From positions 124,001 to 188,000 of the forward strand of contig NZ_JADEYR010000002.1 of assembly GCF_015209585.1 (NCBI RefSeq): 64,000 nt of DNA, read 5' to 3'. Shown here in pieces: positions 10,202-18,829 of the stretch. The notes under the pieces were generated by a model. The model worked only from the letters and a program-made list of their open reading frames with translations, was not told the DNA's origin and made no database searches. The position numbers and the translations under genes are program-made. The stretch comes from Brachybacterium epidermidis. Lineage in GTDB: Bacteria > Actinomycetota > Actinomycetes > Actinomycetales > Dermabacteraceae. Position 1 is the first letter of the stretch; each line of letters starts with the position of its first letter.

Positions 10202-12448
10202 ATGGCCAAGACCGACAAGAGCCCCACCCCGCCCCCGGCGCCCCCGCGCCTCAGCCCCCGCGCTCGCCGAGCCCACCGAGCCCACGGACCCGCTGCCCCC
10301 AAGGAGGACCAGCAGGGGATCCAGCCCCGCACCGCGACCGGCGCGGTGCCCTCGGACGACCCGGCCACCACCGCCCAGCAGGGCGCGTACCTCACCACCT
10401 CCCAGGGGGCGCGCCTGAGGGACACCGACCACTCGCTGAAGGCCGGCCGCCGCGGCCCGGTGCTGTTGCAGGACCACCACCTGCGCGAGAAGATCACCCA
10501 CTTCGACCACGAGCGGATCCCCGAGCGCGTGGTGCACGCCCGCGGCGCCGCCGCCCACGGCGTGTTCGAGTCCTACGGCACCGCCGCGTCGATCACCCGC
10601 GCGGGCTTCCTCGCCAAGGGCGCGGTCACCGAGGTGTTCACCCGCTTCTCCACCGTGCTGGGGTCGCGCGGCTCCCTGGACACCGCCCGGGACACCCGCG
10701 GATTCGCCACCAAGTTCTACACAGCCGAGGGCACCTTCGACCTGGTGGGCAACAACATCCCGGTGTTCTTCATCCAGGACGGCATCAAGTTCCCCGACGT
10801 GGTGCACGCCGCCAAGCCCCACCCGGACCGGGAGATCCCGCAGGCCCAGAGCGCCCACGACACGTTCTGGGACTTCGTGTCCCTGCACTCCGAGGCCCAG
10901 GCGCACACCCTGTGGAACATGTCCGACCGCGGCATCCCGCGCTCCTACCGCATGATGGAGGGCTTCGGGATCCACACCTTCCGCCTCACCGATGCGGAGG
11001 GCAACGGCTCGCTGGCCAAGTTCCACTGGAAGCCGAAGCTGGGTGTGCACTCGCTGACCTGGGAGGAGGCGCAGCTGCTGGGCGGTGCCGATCCCGACTT
11101 CCACCGCCGGGACCTGGCCGACGCCATCGAGGCGGGAGCCCACCCCCAGTGGGAGCTGGGCATCCAGGTGTTCCCCGACAACGAGGAGCAGAGCTTCGAG
11201 GGCATCGACCTGCTGGACCCCACCAAGTTCGTGCCCGAGGAGCTGGCGCCCGTCCAGCCCGTCGGCCTGCTCACCCTGAACCGCAACCCCCGCAACTACT
11301 TCGCCGAGACCGAGCAGGTGGCCTTCAACCCCGGTCACCTGGTGCCCGGGATCGACGTCACCGACGACCCGCTGCTCCAGGTGCGGCTGTTCTCCTACGT
11401 GGACACGCAGATCACCCGCCTGGGCGGCCCGAACTTCGCCCAGCTGCCGATCAACCGCGCCCACGCGCCGGTCAACGACATGCTGCGCGACGGGTACGGC
11501 CAGCAGGGCGACCCGGCAGGGGTGGCTCCTTATCGCCCGAACTCGCTGGACGGCGGATGCCCGTTCATGGCCGGCGCCGATGACGCCGCCTTCACCGATC
11601 TGCCCGTGCAGGTCACCGAAGGGGTCAAGGAGCGGGCGCTGTCGGCCACCTTCGAGGACCACTACAGCCAGGCGCGGTTGTTCTGGCGCAGCATGACGGA
11701 GATCGAGCAGGACCACATCGTCGACGCGTACTCCTTCGAGCTGGGCAAGTGCTACGAGCAGACCATCAAGGAGCGCCAGCTGCAGTGCCTGGCCGAGATC
11801 GACCGGGAGCTGTGCTCACGGGTCGCCGAGGCGCTTGGCCTGCCGGCCCCCGAGCCCACCGGGGAGCATGCCGGCGAGGACGGCGTGGAGACCAGCGAGG
11901 CCCTCTCTCAGCTGGGCCGCACCTGGCCCGCGGACGGCCGGGTGATCGGCATCGTGGTGGATCCGGAGGAGGACAACAAGGACCTGCTGGCCCTCCACGA
12001 GGCCGTCGTGAAGGCCTCCATGACCCCCGTGGTGATCGCGCCGCGCGGTGGGGAGGTGGCCGGTGTGCCCGTGAGCCGCACCTTCGCCACCGCCCGTTCC
12101 GTGGAGTTCGACGCCCTGCTGATCGCGGGCAGCCCCGCTCCCGGCGCCGACGCGTGGCCGTCGGTGGACACCAAGGGCGGCGCACCTGCGGGCGACGGTG
12201 CGGACCCGCGCCTGGGCCTGATGGTGGAGGAGTGCTACCGCCACGCCAAGGCCATCGGTGCCTGGGGTCGCGGTCGCGAGCTGCTGGCCACCCGCACCCC
12301 GGAGGGTGCGCCCGGTGTCGTGGCGGGCGAGGACGGCGCCTCGGGGCTTGCCCCGGGGCAGGAGCTGCTGGGCTCGCACCGGGGGTGGGGGCGGGTCGGT
12401 TCGGCCCCGGCACAGGGATCCTGGGCCGACGTGGACCGGGGCCTGTGA
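10202..12448 (+). CDS. katE: Large-subunit catalase (clade 2, HPII/KatE type)
   Basis: Heme catalase that disproportionates hydrogen peroxide in the cytoplasm. At 748 residues it is a large-subunit catalase. The core (about 60-560) holds the catalytic His region RIPERVVHARGAAAHG, an NNIPVFFIQDGIKFPD block, the YRMMEGFGIHTFR segment and the proximal tyrosine region RLFSYVDTQITRLG. The C-terminal third (about 590-740, beginning GRVIGIVVDPEEDNKDLLAL) is the flavodoxin/amidotransferase-like domain that distinguishes this clade. The ATG follows GAGGAGGG. It stands alone on the plus strand before the rpsF promoter, with no obvious regulator next to it. Confidence 0.95.
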   Translation: MAKTDKSPTPPPAPPRLSPRARRAHRAHGPAAPKEDQQGIQPRTATGAVPSDDPATTAQQGAYLTTSQGARLRDTDHSLKAGRRGPVLLQDHHLREKITHFDHERIPERVVHARGAAAHGVFESYGTAASITRAGFLAKGAVTEVFTRFSTVLGSRGSLDTARDTRGFATKFYTAEGTFDLVGNNIPVFFIQDGIKFPDVVHAAKPHPDREIPQAQSAHDTFWDFVSLHSEAQAHTLWNMSDRGIPRSYRMMEGFGIHTFRLTDAEGNGSLAKFHWKPKLGVHSLTWEEAQLLGGADPDFHRRDLADAIEAGAHPQWELGIQVFPDNEEQSFEGIDLLDPTKFVPEELAPVQPVGLLTLNRNPRNYFAETEQVAFNPGHLVPGIDVTDDPLLQVRLFSYVDTQITRLGGPNFAQLPINRAHAPVNDMLRDGYGQQGDPAGVAPYRPNSLDGGCPFMAGADDAAFTDLPVQVTEGVKERALSATFEDHYSQARLFWRSMTEIEQDHIVDAYSFELGKCYEQTIKERQLQCLAEIDRELCSRVAEALGLPAPEPTGEHAGEDGVETSEALSQLGRTWPADGRVIGIVVDPEEDNKDLLALHEAVVKASMTPVVIAPRGGEVAGVPVSRTFATARSVEFDALLIAGSPAPGADAWPSVDTKGGAPAGDGADPRLGLMVEECYRHAKAIGAWGRGRELLATRTPEGAPGVVAGEDGASGLAPGQELLGSHRGWGRVGSAPAQGSWADVDRGL

Positions 12449-12497
12449 TCCCCGGCCCACGTCGGCCTCCGCCCTGGCCGGGATCTCCGGTGCCGGG

Positions 12498-12503
12498 TAG
12501 ACT
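12498..12503 (+). promoter_or_regulatory. Likely -10 element of the rpsF operon
   Basis: TAGACT fits the actinobacterial TANNNT -10 and lies about 50 nt upstream of the structured rpsF leader. A -35 is not evident. Confidence 0.4.
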
Positions 12504-12554
12504 GGGCCGGTCCGTCACCCGCGCCACCCGGTGCGTCCAGCGGATGGCATGAAC

Positions 12555-12597
12555 CCTCCTGCCACGGAGAGACCGTGGCCGCGAAGACCACAGGAGG
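12555..12597 (+). promoter_or_regulatory. rpsF leader RNA, S6:S18-binding type
   Basis: CCTCCTG (12555-12561) pairs with CAGGAGG (12591-12597), which contains the Shine-Dalgarno of rpsF. Inside is a second stem, CCACGG/CCGTGG (12562-12567 with 12573-12578), directly followed by an unpaired CCG (12579-12581). A two-stem hairpin with a CCG bulge beside the second stem is the described S6:S18 autoregulatory motif. Here it could hide the ribosome binding site when S6:S18 is in excess. The fold is by eye. Confidence 0.65.
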
Positions 12598-12609
12598 TGG
12601 GTACCAGAC

Positions 12610-12903
12610 ATGCGCACGTACGAAATGGTCGTGATCCTCGACCCGTCCGTCGATGAGCGGACCGTGAGCGGACCCTTCGAGAAGCTCGTCCGGGTCACCC
12701 CCGCCGAGGGCGGCACCGTCGACAACGTCGACGTGTGGGGCAAGCGGAAGTTCGCCTACGAGATCGACAAGAAGTCCGAGGGTATCTACATCGTCCTCAC
12801 CTTCACCGCCAAGCCCGAGACCGCCCAGGAGCTGGATCGTCAGCTGGGCCTCAACGAGTCCGTGTTGCGCACCAAGCTGATGCGCCTCGACGAGACCCAG
12901 TAA
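12610..12903 (+). CDS. rpsF: 30S ribosomal protein S6
   Basis: Component of the 30S platform that binds 16S rRNA together with S18. The 97-residue length is normal, and [16 protein letters not shown], the [16 protein letters not shown] block and the [11 protein letters not shown] end are characteristic. The ATG follows AGGAGGTGGG. It is the first gene of an rpsF-ssb-rpsR-rplI operon and is preceded by the structured leader, so expression is probably autoregulated at translation. Confidence 0.97.
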   Translation: MRTYEMVVILDPSVDERTVSGPFEKLVRVTPAEGGTVDNVDVWGKRKFAYEIDKKSEGIYIVLTFTAKPETAQELDRQLGLNESVLRTKLMRLDETQ

Positions 12904-12948
12904 GACCGAACGACGTCCCCCACCCGTCCCGGAAGCACAGGAGCATTC

Positions 12949-13509
12949 ATGGCGAATGACACCGTCATCACGGTGATCGGCAACCTCACCGCTGACCCGG
13001 AGCTGCGTTTCACGCAGTCCGGCATCGCGGTCGCGTCGTTCACCGTCGCATCCACCCCGCGCACCTTCGATCGCCAGGCGAACGAATGGAAGGACGGGGA
13101 GGCGCTGTTCCTGCGCTGCTCGATCTGGCGCGACGCTGCGGAGAACGTGGCCGAGTCGCTGGAGAAGGGCACCCGCGTGGTCGTGCAGGGTCGCCTCAAG
13201 CAGCGCTCCTACACCGACCGTGAGGGCAACAACCGCACCAGCATCGAGTTGGACGTCGAGGAGATCGGCCCCTCCCTGAAGTACGCCACCGCCAAGCCCA
13301 CCAAGGTGCAGCGCGGCGGCGGGGGCGGCTTCTCCGGCGGCGGCGGCCAGGGCGGCGGCTACGGCGGCAGCCAGGGCGGCGGCTACGGCGGCAACCAGGG
13401 GGGCGGCGGTTACGGCGGCGGCCCCCAGGGCGGCAGCCAGTCCGGCGGCGACTCCGACCCGTGGGCCGGCGGCGGCAACCAGGGCGGGTACGACGATCCC
13501 CCCTTCTGA
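12949..13509 (+). CDS. ssb: Single-stranded DNA-binding protein
   Basis: Coats single-stranded DNA during replication, repair and recombination. The OB-fold occupies residues 1-115 ([41 protein letters not shown]). It is followed by a glycine/glutamine linker built from GGYGG-type repeats (about 120-170). The acidic tip DPWAGGG...YDDPPF carries the conserved C-terminal peptide that recruits partner proteins. Total length is 186 residues with CAGGAG upstream. It lies between rpsF and rpsR as in most bacteria, so it probably shares their transcript. Confidence 0.97.
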   Translation: MANDTVITVIGNLTADPELRFTQSGIAVASFTVASTPRTFDRQANEWKDGEALFLRCSIWRDAAENVAESLEKGTRVVVQGRLKQRSYTDREGNNRTSIELDVEEIGPSLKYATAKPTKVQRGGGGGFSGGGGQGGGYGGSQGGGYGGNQGGGGYGGGPQGGSQSGGDSDPWAGGGNQGGYDDPPF

Positions 13510-13615
13510 TCACCCGGCCCGCCTCGCGCACGTGAGGCATCGGCCCTGATCACACCCCCTATCCATTCCATCCCGGGTGCATGCCCGGGCTCCCTTAGGA
13601 AGAAGGAGCACCACG

Positions 13616-13852
13616 ATGGCCAAGCCTGTTCTTCGCAAGCCGAAGAAGAAGCAGAACCCGCTGAAGGCAGCGGGTCTCGAGACCGTTGACTACAAGGACG
13701 CAGCGCTGCTGCGCAAGTTCATCTCCGACCGCGGAAAGATCCGCGCCCGTCGGGTCACCGGCGTCTCCGTCCAGGAGCAGCGCAAGATCGCGAAGGCCGT
13801 GAAGAACGCCCGCGAGATCGCCCTGCTGCCGTACTCGACCTCCGGTCGCTGA
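13616..13852 (+). CDS. rpsR: 30S ribosomal protein S18
   Basis: Small-subunit protein that pairs with S6. The start at 13616 ([12 protein letters not shown]) is chosen over an in-frame ATG 39 nt upstream because it follows AGAAGGAG at good spacing and gives the normal 78 residues. The conserved core reads [18 protein letters not shown] and ends [13 protein letters not shown]. No CxxC zinc motif is present, so this is the zinc-independent form. Third gene of the rpsF operon. Confidence 0.97.
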   Translation: MAKPVLRKPKKKQNPLKAAGLETVDYKDAALLRKFISDRGKIRARRVTGVSVQEQRKIAKAVKNAREIALLPYSTSGR

Positions 13853-13869
13853 GCGAGGAAGGGAAGCAC

Positions 13870-14340
13870 ATGACCAGCAAGCTCATCCTCACCAACGAGG
13901 TCACCGGCCTCGGTGCCGCCGGTGACGTCGTCGAGGTCAAGGACGGCTACGCCCGCAACTTCCTCCTGCCCCGCGGTCTCGCCACCCCGTGGACCAAGGG
14001 CGGTCAGCGTCAGCTCGACCAGATCCGCGCCGCTCGCGGCAAGCGCTCCATCGAGAGCGTGGAGGAGGCCCAGGCGCTGAAGGCGGCCCTGGAGGCCAAG
14101 CCGGTCGTCGTCGCCGAGCGCGCCGGCGTGAACGGCCGTCTCTTCGGCGCCGTGACCTCCAAGGAGGTCGCGGAGGCCGTGAAGACCACCTTCGACAAGG
14201 ACATCGACCGTCGCACCGTCGAGTTCGCCACCGCGATCAAGTCGCTGGGCGAGCACAAGGCGACCGTGCGTCTGCATGAGGACATCTTCGCCAACCTGGT
14301 GGTCCAGGTCGTGGCCGCCAAGGGTGCCGCCAAGGCCTGA
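13870..14340 (+). CDS. rplI: 50S ribosomal protein L9
   Basis: Large-subunit protein with an N-terminal rRNA-binding domain (KLILTNEVTGLGAAGDVVEV, KDGYARNFLLPRGLA), a long connecting helix and a C-terminal domain containing RLFGAVTSKEVAEAV. The 156-residue length is usual for actinobacteria. It starts 17 nt after rpsR with GAGGAAGGGAAG as ribosome binding site, and closes the operon ahead of a strong hairpin. Confidence 0.97.
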   Translation: MTSKLILTNEVTGLGAAGDVVEVKDGYARNFLLPRGLATPWTKGGQRQLDQIRAARGKRSIESVEEAQALKAALEAKPVVVAERAGVNGRLFGAVTSKEVAEAVKTTFDKDIDRRTVEFATAIKSLGEHKATVRLHEDIFANLVVQVVAAKGAAKA

Positions 14341-14359
14341 TCGGCCCGATCGACCCTGC

Positions 14360-14390
14360 AGCGCCCCGCACCCTCACGGTGCGGGGCGCT
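14360..14390 (+). terminator. Stem-loop after rplI
   Basis: A perfect 13-bp stem (14360-14372 with 14378-14390, AGCGCCCCGCACC against its complement) closes a 5-nt loop. It stands 19 bp after the rplI stop. No T-tract follows, as is common for terminators in high-GC actinobacteria. Confidence 0.7.
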
Positions 14391-14507
14391 GCTGCTACCC
14401 CCACTGTCTCGGCCGACGGTGCGCTCGGTCGCCCTCGAGCTCCCGCCGCCCTTCGTTGCTCCGGAACGGTTCCGGCCAGCCTTGGAGCGCGACGCTGAGG
14501 GTCGGGC

Positions 14508-14513
14508 TAACCT
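14508..14513 (+). promoter_or_regulatory. -10 element for a leaderless permease transcript
   Basis: TAACCT ends exactly 6 nt before the GTG at 14520. No Shine-Dalgarno is visible before that GTG, which supports leaderless translation. Confidence 0.5.
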
Positions 14514-14519
14514 CGACGG

Positions 14520-15950
14520 GTGACTACCCAGACCTCCTCCTCTGACGAGCGCGCCGACGGGCAGCTCGCTCGCTCCCTCGGTCACGGTCAGATGGCCATG
14601 ATCGCGATGGGCTCGGCACTGGGCACCGGGCTGTTCCTGGGCTCCGGCGAGGCGATCGCCCTGGCTGGCCCCGCCGTGATCATCACCTTCGCGATCGGCT
14701 CCCTCATCGCTGCCACCATCGCCCTGTCGATGGGAGAGATGGCCTCCCGCCACCCGGTGCGCGGTGGCTTCGGCACCCTCGCAGCCCGCTACCTCTCCCC
14801 GTTCTGGGGCTACCTGAGCCGCTGGCTGTACTGGATCGTCACCGTGGGCGTGACCGGCGCGGAACTGGTGGCCTGTGCCGCCTACCTCTCGTACTGGGCG
14901 CCGGGAGTGCCGCTGTGGGCGGGCATCCTGCTGTTCGCCGCGGTGATCGTGGGCATCAACCTGGCCAGCGTGGGCTCCTTCGGCACGGTCGAGTTCGCGC
15001 TCTCCTCCGTGAAGGTGATCGCCGTTGCGGTGTTCATCGTCGTCGGGGCGTTCCTGGTGTTCGTGGGCCTGCCCTCCCAGCCCGCCCCCGGTCTCGCCCT
15101 TCTCACGGCCGACGGGGGCTTCGCCCCGATGGGATGGGCGCCGGTGTGGGTGGCCCTGTCGATCGTGATGTTCTCCTTCGGCGGCATCGAGCTGCTGTCC
15201 ATCACCGCCGCCGAGGCCAAGGACCCGGCCCGCTCCATCCGCACCGCCGCCCGTACCACCGTGGTGCGCCTGGCGTTCTTCTACGTGGCGTGCATCAGCA
15301 TCGTGCTGTGCCTGGTGCCGTGGCGGCAGGCCGCCGGCACCGGTGAGGACGTGGCCACCTCCCCGTTCGTGATGGTGTTCGACCGGGTGGGCATCCCCGG
15401 TGGTGCGCACGTGACCAACCTGCTGGTGCTGATCGCCGCGCTGTCGGCAGCCAACGCCAACCTCTACGCCGGCAGCCGCATGCTGCACTCCCTGGCCTCC
15501 GACGGACTGGCACCCCGGGCCGTCGCCTGGACCACCCGCAGCCGGGTACCGGTGGTGGGCATCGCCTGCAGCTCGATCGGCATCCTCGGCGCCGCGATCC
15601 TGGCGTTCAGCGGGGTGGGCGGCGTGTTCGGGTACATGATGAGCCTGGTGGTGTTCTCGGTGCTGATGGTGTGGACCCTGATCCTGCTCACCTACATTAG
15701 CTTCCGTCGCAGCGGCACCACCGGAGCCACCTTCCGGATGCCCGGCGGGATCGGCACCGCCGTGGTGGGCCTGGTAGGGCTGGCGGCGGTGTTCGCCACG
15801 GTCGCGGTGCGGCCCAGCATGCAGGTGGCGGCGATGGTGGGTGTGCCCGCGGTGGTGCTCGCCTCGGTGCTGTACCTGGCGGTGGCCCGGCACCGCATCG
15901 AACCGGCCGACATCGACGAGGCCTTCGCCGAGGCCGAGACGATGCGCTGA
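14520..15950 (+). CDS. APC-family amino-acid permease
   Basis: Secondary transporter in the cytoplasmic membrane that probably takes up an amino acid with protons. The 476 residues contain about 12 hydrophobic segments. The first carries the amino-acid permease signature MGSALGTGLFLGSG, and segments around residues 200-230 read VALSIVMFSFGGIELLSITAAEAKDPAR in two halves, typical of the AAT/GABA-permease branch. The GTG start is assigned from the -10 six bases upstream. It stands between the rplI terminator and tRNA-Leu. The substrate cannot be told from the sequence. Confidence 0.88.
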   Translation: MTTQTSSSDERADGQLARSLGHGQMAMIAMGSALGTGLFLGSGEAIALAGPAVIITFAIGSLIAATIALSMGEMASRHPVRGGFGTLAARYLSPFWGYLSRWLYWIVTVGVTGAELVACAAYLSYWAPGVPLWAGILLFAAVIVGINLASVGSFGTVEFALSSVKVIAVAVFIVVGAFLVFVGLPSQPAPGLALLTADGGFAPMGWAPVWVALSIVMFSFGGIELLSITAAEAKDPARSIRTAARTTVVRLAFFYVACISIVLCLVPWRQAAGTGEDVATSPFVMVFDRVGIPGGAHVTNLLVLIAALSAANANLYAGSRMLHSLASDGLAPRAVAWTTRSRVPVVGIACSSIGILGAAILAFSGVGGVFGYMMSLVVFSVLMVWTLILLTYISFRRSGTTGATFRMPGGIGTAVVGLVGLAAVFATVAVRPSMQVAAMVGVPAVVLASVLYLAVARHRIEPADIDEAFAEAETMR

Positions 15951-16092
15951 CGCCGCCCTCCCGGTCTCCCCGCGCAGACCGTCACGTGGTGTTCGTTACG
16001 GTACGTCCGATCCGGTTTGGGCGACAGCGTTCCTGGGGGTAATCTGTAGGAACCTTCGACCTCGGTGTGTTGAAACCCGGTGTTGAAGTCTC

Positions 16093-16176
16093 GCGCGAGT
16101 GGCGGAATTGGCAGACGCGCACGGTTCAGGTCCGTGTGCCCGAAAGGGCGTGGGGGTTCAACTCCCCCCTCGCGCA
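16093..16176 (+). tRNA. tRNA-Leu (anticodon CAG), CCA not encoded
   Basis: The acceptor stem GCGCGAG (16093-16099) pairs with CTCGCGC (16169-16175), with discriminator A at 16176. The anticodon stem is CACGG/CCGTG with loop TTCAGGT, so the anticodon is CAG (16127-16129), reading CUG. A long variable arm (CCCGAAAGGG) marks a class II leucine tRNA, and the T arm is GGGGG-TTCAACT-CCCCC. The gene is followed by CCG, not CCA, so the 3' end must be added by the CCA enzyme. Confidence 0.97.
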
Positions 16177-16184
16177 CCGCGAGG

Positions 16185-16227
16185 AAAACCCCCTTCACCA
16201 GCAGAAATGCCGGTGGAGGGGGTTTTT
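16185..16227 (+). terminator. Rho-independent terminator after tRNA-Leu
   Basis: AAAACCCCCTTCACC (16185-16199) pairs with GGTGGAGGGGGTTTT (16212-16226), with a single G-U pair, followed by a fifth T. This is the clearest intrinsic terminator in the window. Confidence 0.9.
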
Positions 16228-16363
16228 CGTGCCTCGGTGGTGTGGCGGTGAGTGGCGCAGGGCGAGGATGGGTCCTGCGTGGTCGGGACCGACGGGCTGC
16301 GCTAGCCACACGTGTGGGGAGACGCTGGGGGAGCCCCCAGCGCCGCCGTGAAGGGATGACCCT

Positions 16364-18799
16364 GTGACAACCCCAGCCCCTGAGAGCTTCATCGAGAACT
16401 CCCTGCTGCAGGGGGACAACTTCCGCATCACTCCGATCACGCCGCGCCTGGTGCGCCTGGAATGGTCGCCCTCGGGCCCCTTCGAGGACCGCCCCTCCGT
16501 GTTCGCCACCAACCGCGAGCTGCGGGACGAGTCCGCGCGCGTGAGCGAGACGGCCACCGGGGTGCGCGTGGAGACCGACCACTACGTGCTGGACTACGAC
16601 CGCGGCGAGTTCTCCGCCAACGGTCTCTCCCTGTCGGTGCTGGGCGGCGTCTCCAACTACCACTCGATCTGGCGGTACCAGCAGGATCTGTCCCTGCCGG
16701 CCCACCGCACGGCCCGCCGCGAGGGCCGCACCACCCGGCCCCTGGACGGCAACCTGGGCGGGGCCACCCGCACCCTGGACGAGGCCGACGGCGCCGTTGA
16801 CCTCGATCCCGGGGTGAACAGCACCTACGGCTACGCGGACATCGACGACTCGGGCTCGATGGTGTTCGGGCCCGACGGTGAACTGCAGGCGCGGGGTGCC
16901 GAGCCGGGTTCCGTTGACCTGTACGTGTTCGCCGCGGGCCGCGACCACGTGGCTGCCGTGAGGGATCTGTTCGCGCTGTCCGGTCCGCAGCCGCTGCTCC
17001 CGCGCTGGGCGCTGGGCAACTGGTGGTCCCGCTTCCACCGCTACACGGAGCAGACATACCTAGATCTGATGGACCGCTTCGCCGCTGAGGGTGTGCCGTT
17101 CTCGGTCGCCGTGATTGACATGGACTGGCACGTGACCGAGGTGGACCCTGTCTACGGCTCCGGCTGGACCGGGTACACCTGGGACCCGGAGCTGTTCCCG
17201 GACCCGGAGCGGTTCCAACGCGAACTGCATGAACGGGGCCTGAAGGTCACCCTCAACGATCACCCGGCCGATGGTGTTCGCGCCTTCGAGGCCCTCTACG
17301 GTCGGGTCGTGGAGGCCATGGGCAAGGAGGTGGACGGCTCCGCGGTCGAGTTCGATGTCACCGATCCCGTGTTCATCAAGGCGTACCTGGCGGCGCTGCA
17401 TCGAGGCTTGGAGGAGCTGGGCACCGACTTCTGGTGGCTGGACTGGCAGTCGGGCCCCTATTCGAAGGTCCCCGGCATGGATCCGCTGTGGGTGCTCAAC
17501 CATGTCCAGTACGAGGACACCCGCAAGCAGATGGGGGAGGGACTGATCCTGTCCCGCTACGCCGGACCAGGCAGTCACCGCTATCCGGTCGGTTTCTCCG
17601 GTGATGCCGTGATCAGCTGGGACTCCCTGGCGTTCCAGCCGCGGATGACGGCTGCCGCGGCGAACATCGGCTACGGCTGGTGGAGCCATGACATCGGCGG
17701 CCACATGGGCGGGTACTGGGACGACGAGCTCGCCACCCGCTGGGTGCAGTTCGGCGTGTACTCCCCGATAATGCGCCTGCACTCCTCCAGCTCCCGGTTC
17801 ACCGGCAAGGAGCCGTGGATGTTCCCCGAGCCCGCGCACGCGGTGATGGTGGAGCAGCTGCGCCTGCGCCACCGTCTGGTGCCCTACCTGCATGCCATGA
17901 ACCGCCGCGCGCACCGCGAGGGTCGTTCCCTGGTGGAGCCCACCTACTTCGAGGACACGTCCATCGAGGCGTACATGTACCGCGACCAGTATTTCTTCGG
18001 CTCGCAGCTGCTGGTGGCGCCGATCGTGCGACCCGCGGACCGCACCACCCGGCTCGCCGTGGCCGAGGCGTGGCTGCCCGCGGGCCGCTGGACCGATGTC
18101 ACCACCGGCATCTCCTATCGCGGGGGCCGACTGGCGAGCCTGCACCGCGACGTGTCCTCGATCCCGGTGCTGCTGCGCGCCGGCGGGTTCCTGCCACTGG
18201 TCGCCGAGGGGGAGTCCCTGGACATCCGCGAGACCGGCCCGGCGCTCGAGGTGCTCGTCGCCGGCGGCGCCGACGGCACGTTCACGCTGGCCGAGGAGAC
18301 CGAGCCCGGGACCTGGGCCGAGACCGTGTTCTCGCTGGACGTCGAGGCCGGGCGCCTCACCATCGAGCCCGCGACCGGCGACGGATTCCCGGCCCGCACC
18401 ATCTGGGAGCTGACGCTCCTGGGCTTCGGCCCGGAGGCGGCCGGCGACCTCACCGTACGCGGTGCCGAGATCCAGAGCGTGACCACCTCCGACGGTCGGG
18501 TGAGGGTGCGCCTGGTCGGTGCCGGCACCGAGCCGGTGGTGCTGGAGGGCGCAGGGCTCGGCACCACCGGGCCCGGCGACGTGCTGGGCCAGGTGGAGAA
18601 GGTGCTGCGCGGCGCGGCCATCGGCTACTTCACCAAGGACCTGCTGTTCGCCCAGCTCGAGCGTGACGGCGCCGCCGCCCTCAGCTCCCTCGCCGCGTAC
18701 GGCACGGTGCCCGTGTTCACGCCGGAGGATGTCGAGCACGGCCACCCCACCCCGGAGCTGGTCGCCGCCCTCACGGAGCTGCTGCTCGCTGATCGGTGA
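16364..18799 (+). CDS. Glycoside hydrolase family 31 (alpha-glucosidase/alpha-xylosidase type)
   Basis: Retaining alpha-glycosidase of 811 residues. The N-terminal beta-sandwich (1-230) is followed by a TIM barrel with RWALGNWWSRFHRYTE, the nucleophile motif WLDWQSG (Asp about residue 360), the acid/base region GFSGDAVISWDS (Asp about 414) and RWVQFGVYSPIMRLHS. C-terminal beta domains follow. No signal peptide is present, so it acts in the cytoplasm on imported oligosaccharides. The GTG start follows GAAGGGATG. Specificity between alpha-glucosides, alpha-xylosides and sulfoquinovosides cannot be decided here. No transporter lies beside it. Confidence 0.93.
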   Translation: MTTPAPESFIENSLLQGDNFRITPITPRLVRLEWSPSGPFEDRPSVFATNRELRDESARVSETATGVRVETDHYVLDYDRGEFSANGLSLSVLGGVSNYHSIWRYQQDLSLPAHRTARREGRTTRPLDGNLGGATRTLDEADGAVDLDPGVNSTYGYADIDDSGSMVFGPDGELQARGAEPGSVDLYVFAAGRDHVAAVRDLFALSGPQPLLPRWALGNWWSRFHRYTEQTYLDLMDRFAAEGVPFSVAVIDMDWHVTEVDPVYGSGWTGYTWDPELFPDPERFQRELHERGLKVTLNDHPADGVRAFEALYGRVVEAMGKEVDGSAVEFDVTDPVFIKAYLAALHRGLEELGTDFWWLDWQSGPYSKVPGMDPLWVLNHVQYEDTRKQMGEGLILSRYAGPGSHRYPVGFSGDAVISWDSLAFQPRMTAAAANIGYGWWSHDIGGHMGGYWDDELATRWVQFGVYSPIMRLHSSSSRFTGKEPWMFPEPAHAVMVEQLRLRHRLVPYLHAMNRRAHREGRSLVEPTYFEDTSIEAYMYRDQYFFGSQLLVAPIVRPADRTTRLAVAEAWLPAGRWTDVTTGISYRGGRLASLHRDVSSIPVLLRAGGFLPLVAEGESLDIRETGPALEVLVAGGADGTFTLAEETEPGTWAETVFSLDVEAGRLTIEPATGDGFPARTIWELTLLGFGPEAAGDLTVRGAEIQSVTTSDGRVRVRLVGAGTEPVVLEGAGLGTTGPGDVLGQVEKVLRGAAIGYFTKDLLFAQLERDGAAALSSLAAYGTVPVFTPEDVEHGHPTPELVAALTELLLADR

Positions 18800-18829
18800 C
18801 AGGAACGGGTGCACTCGTCCGGGCTCAGG

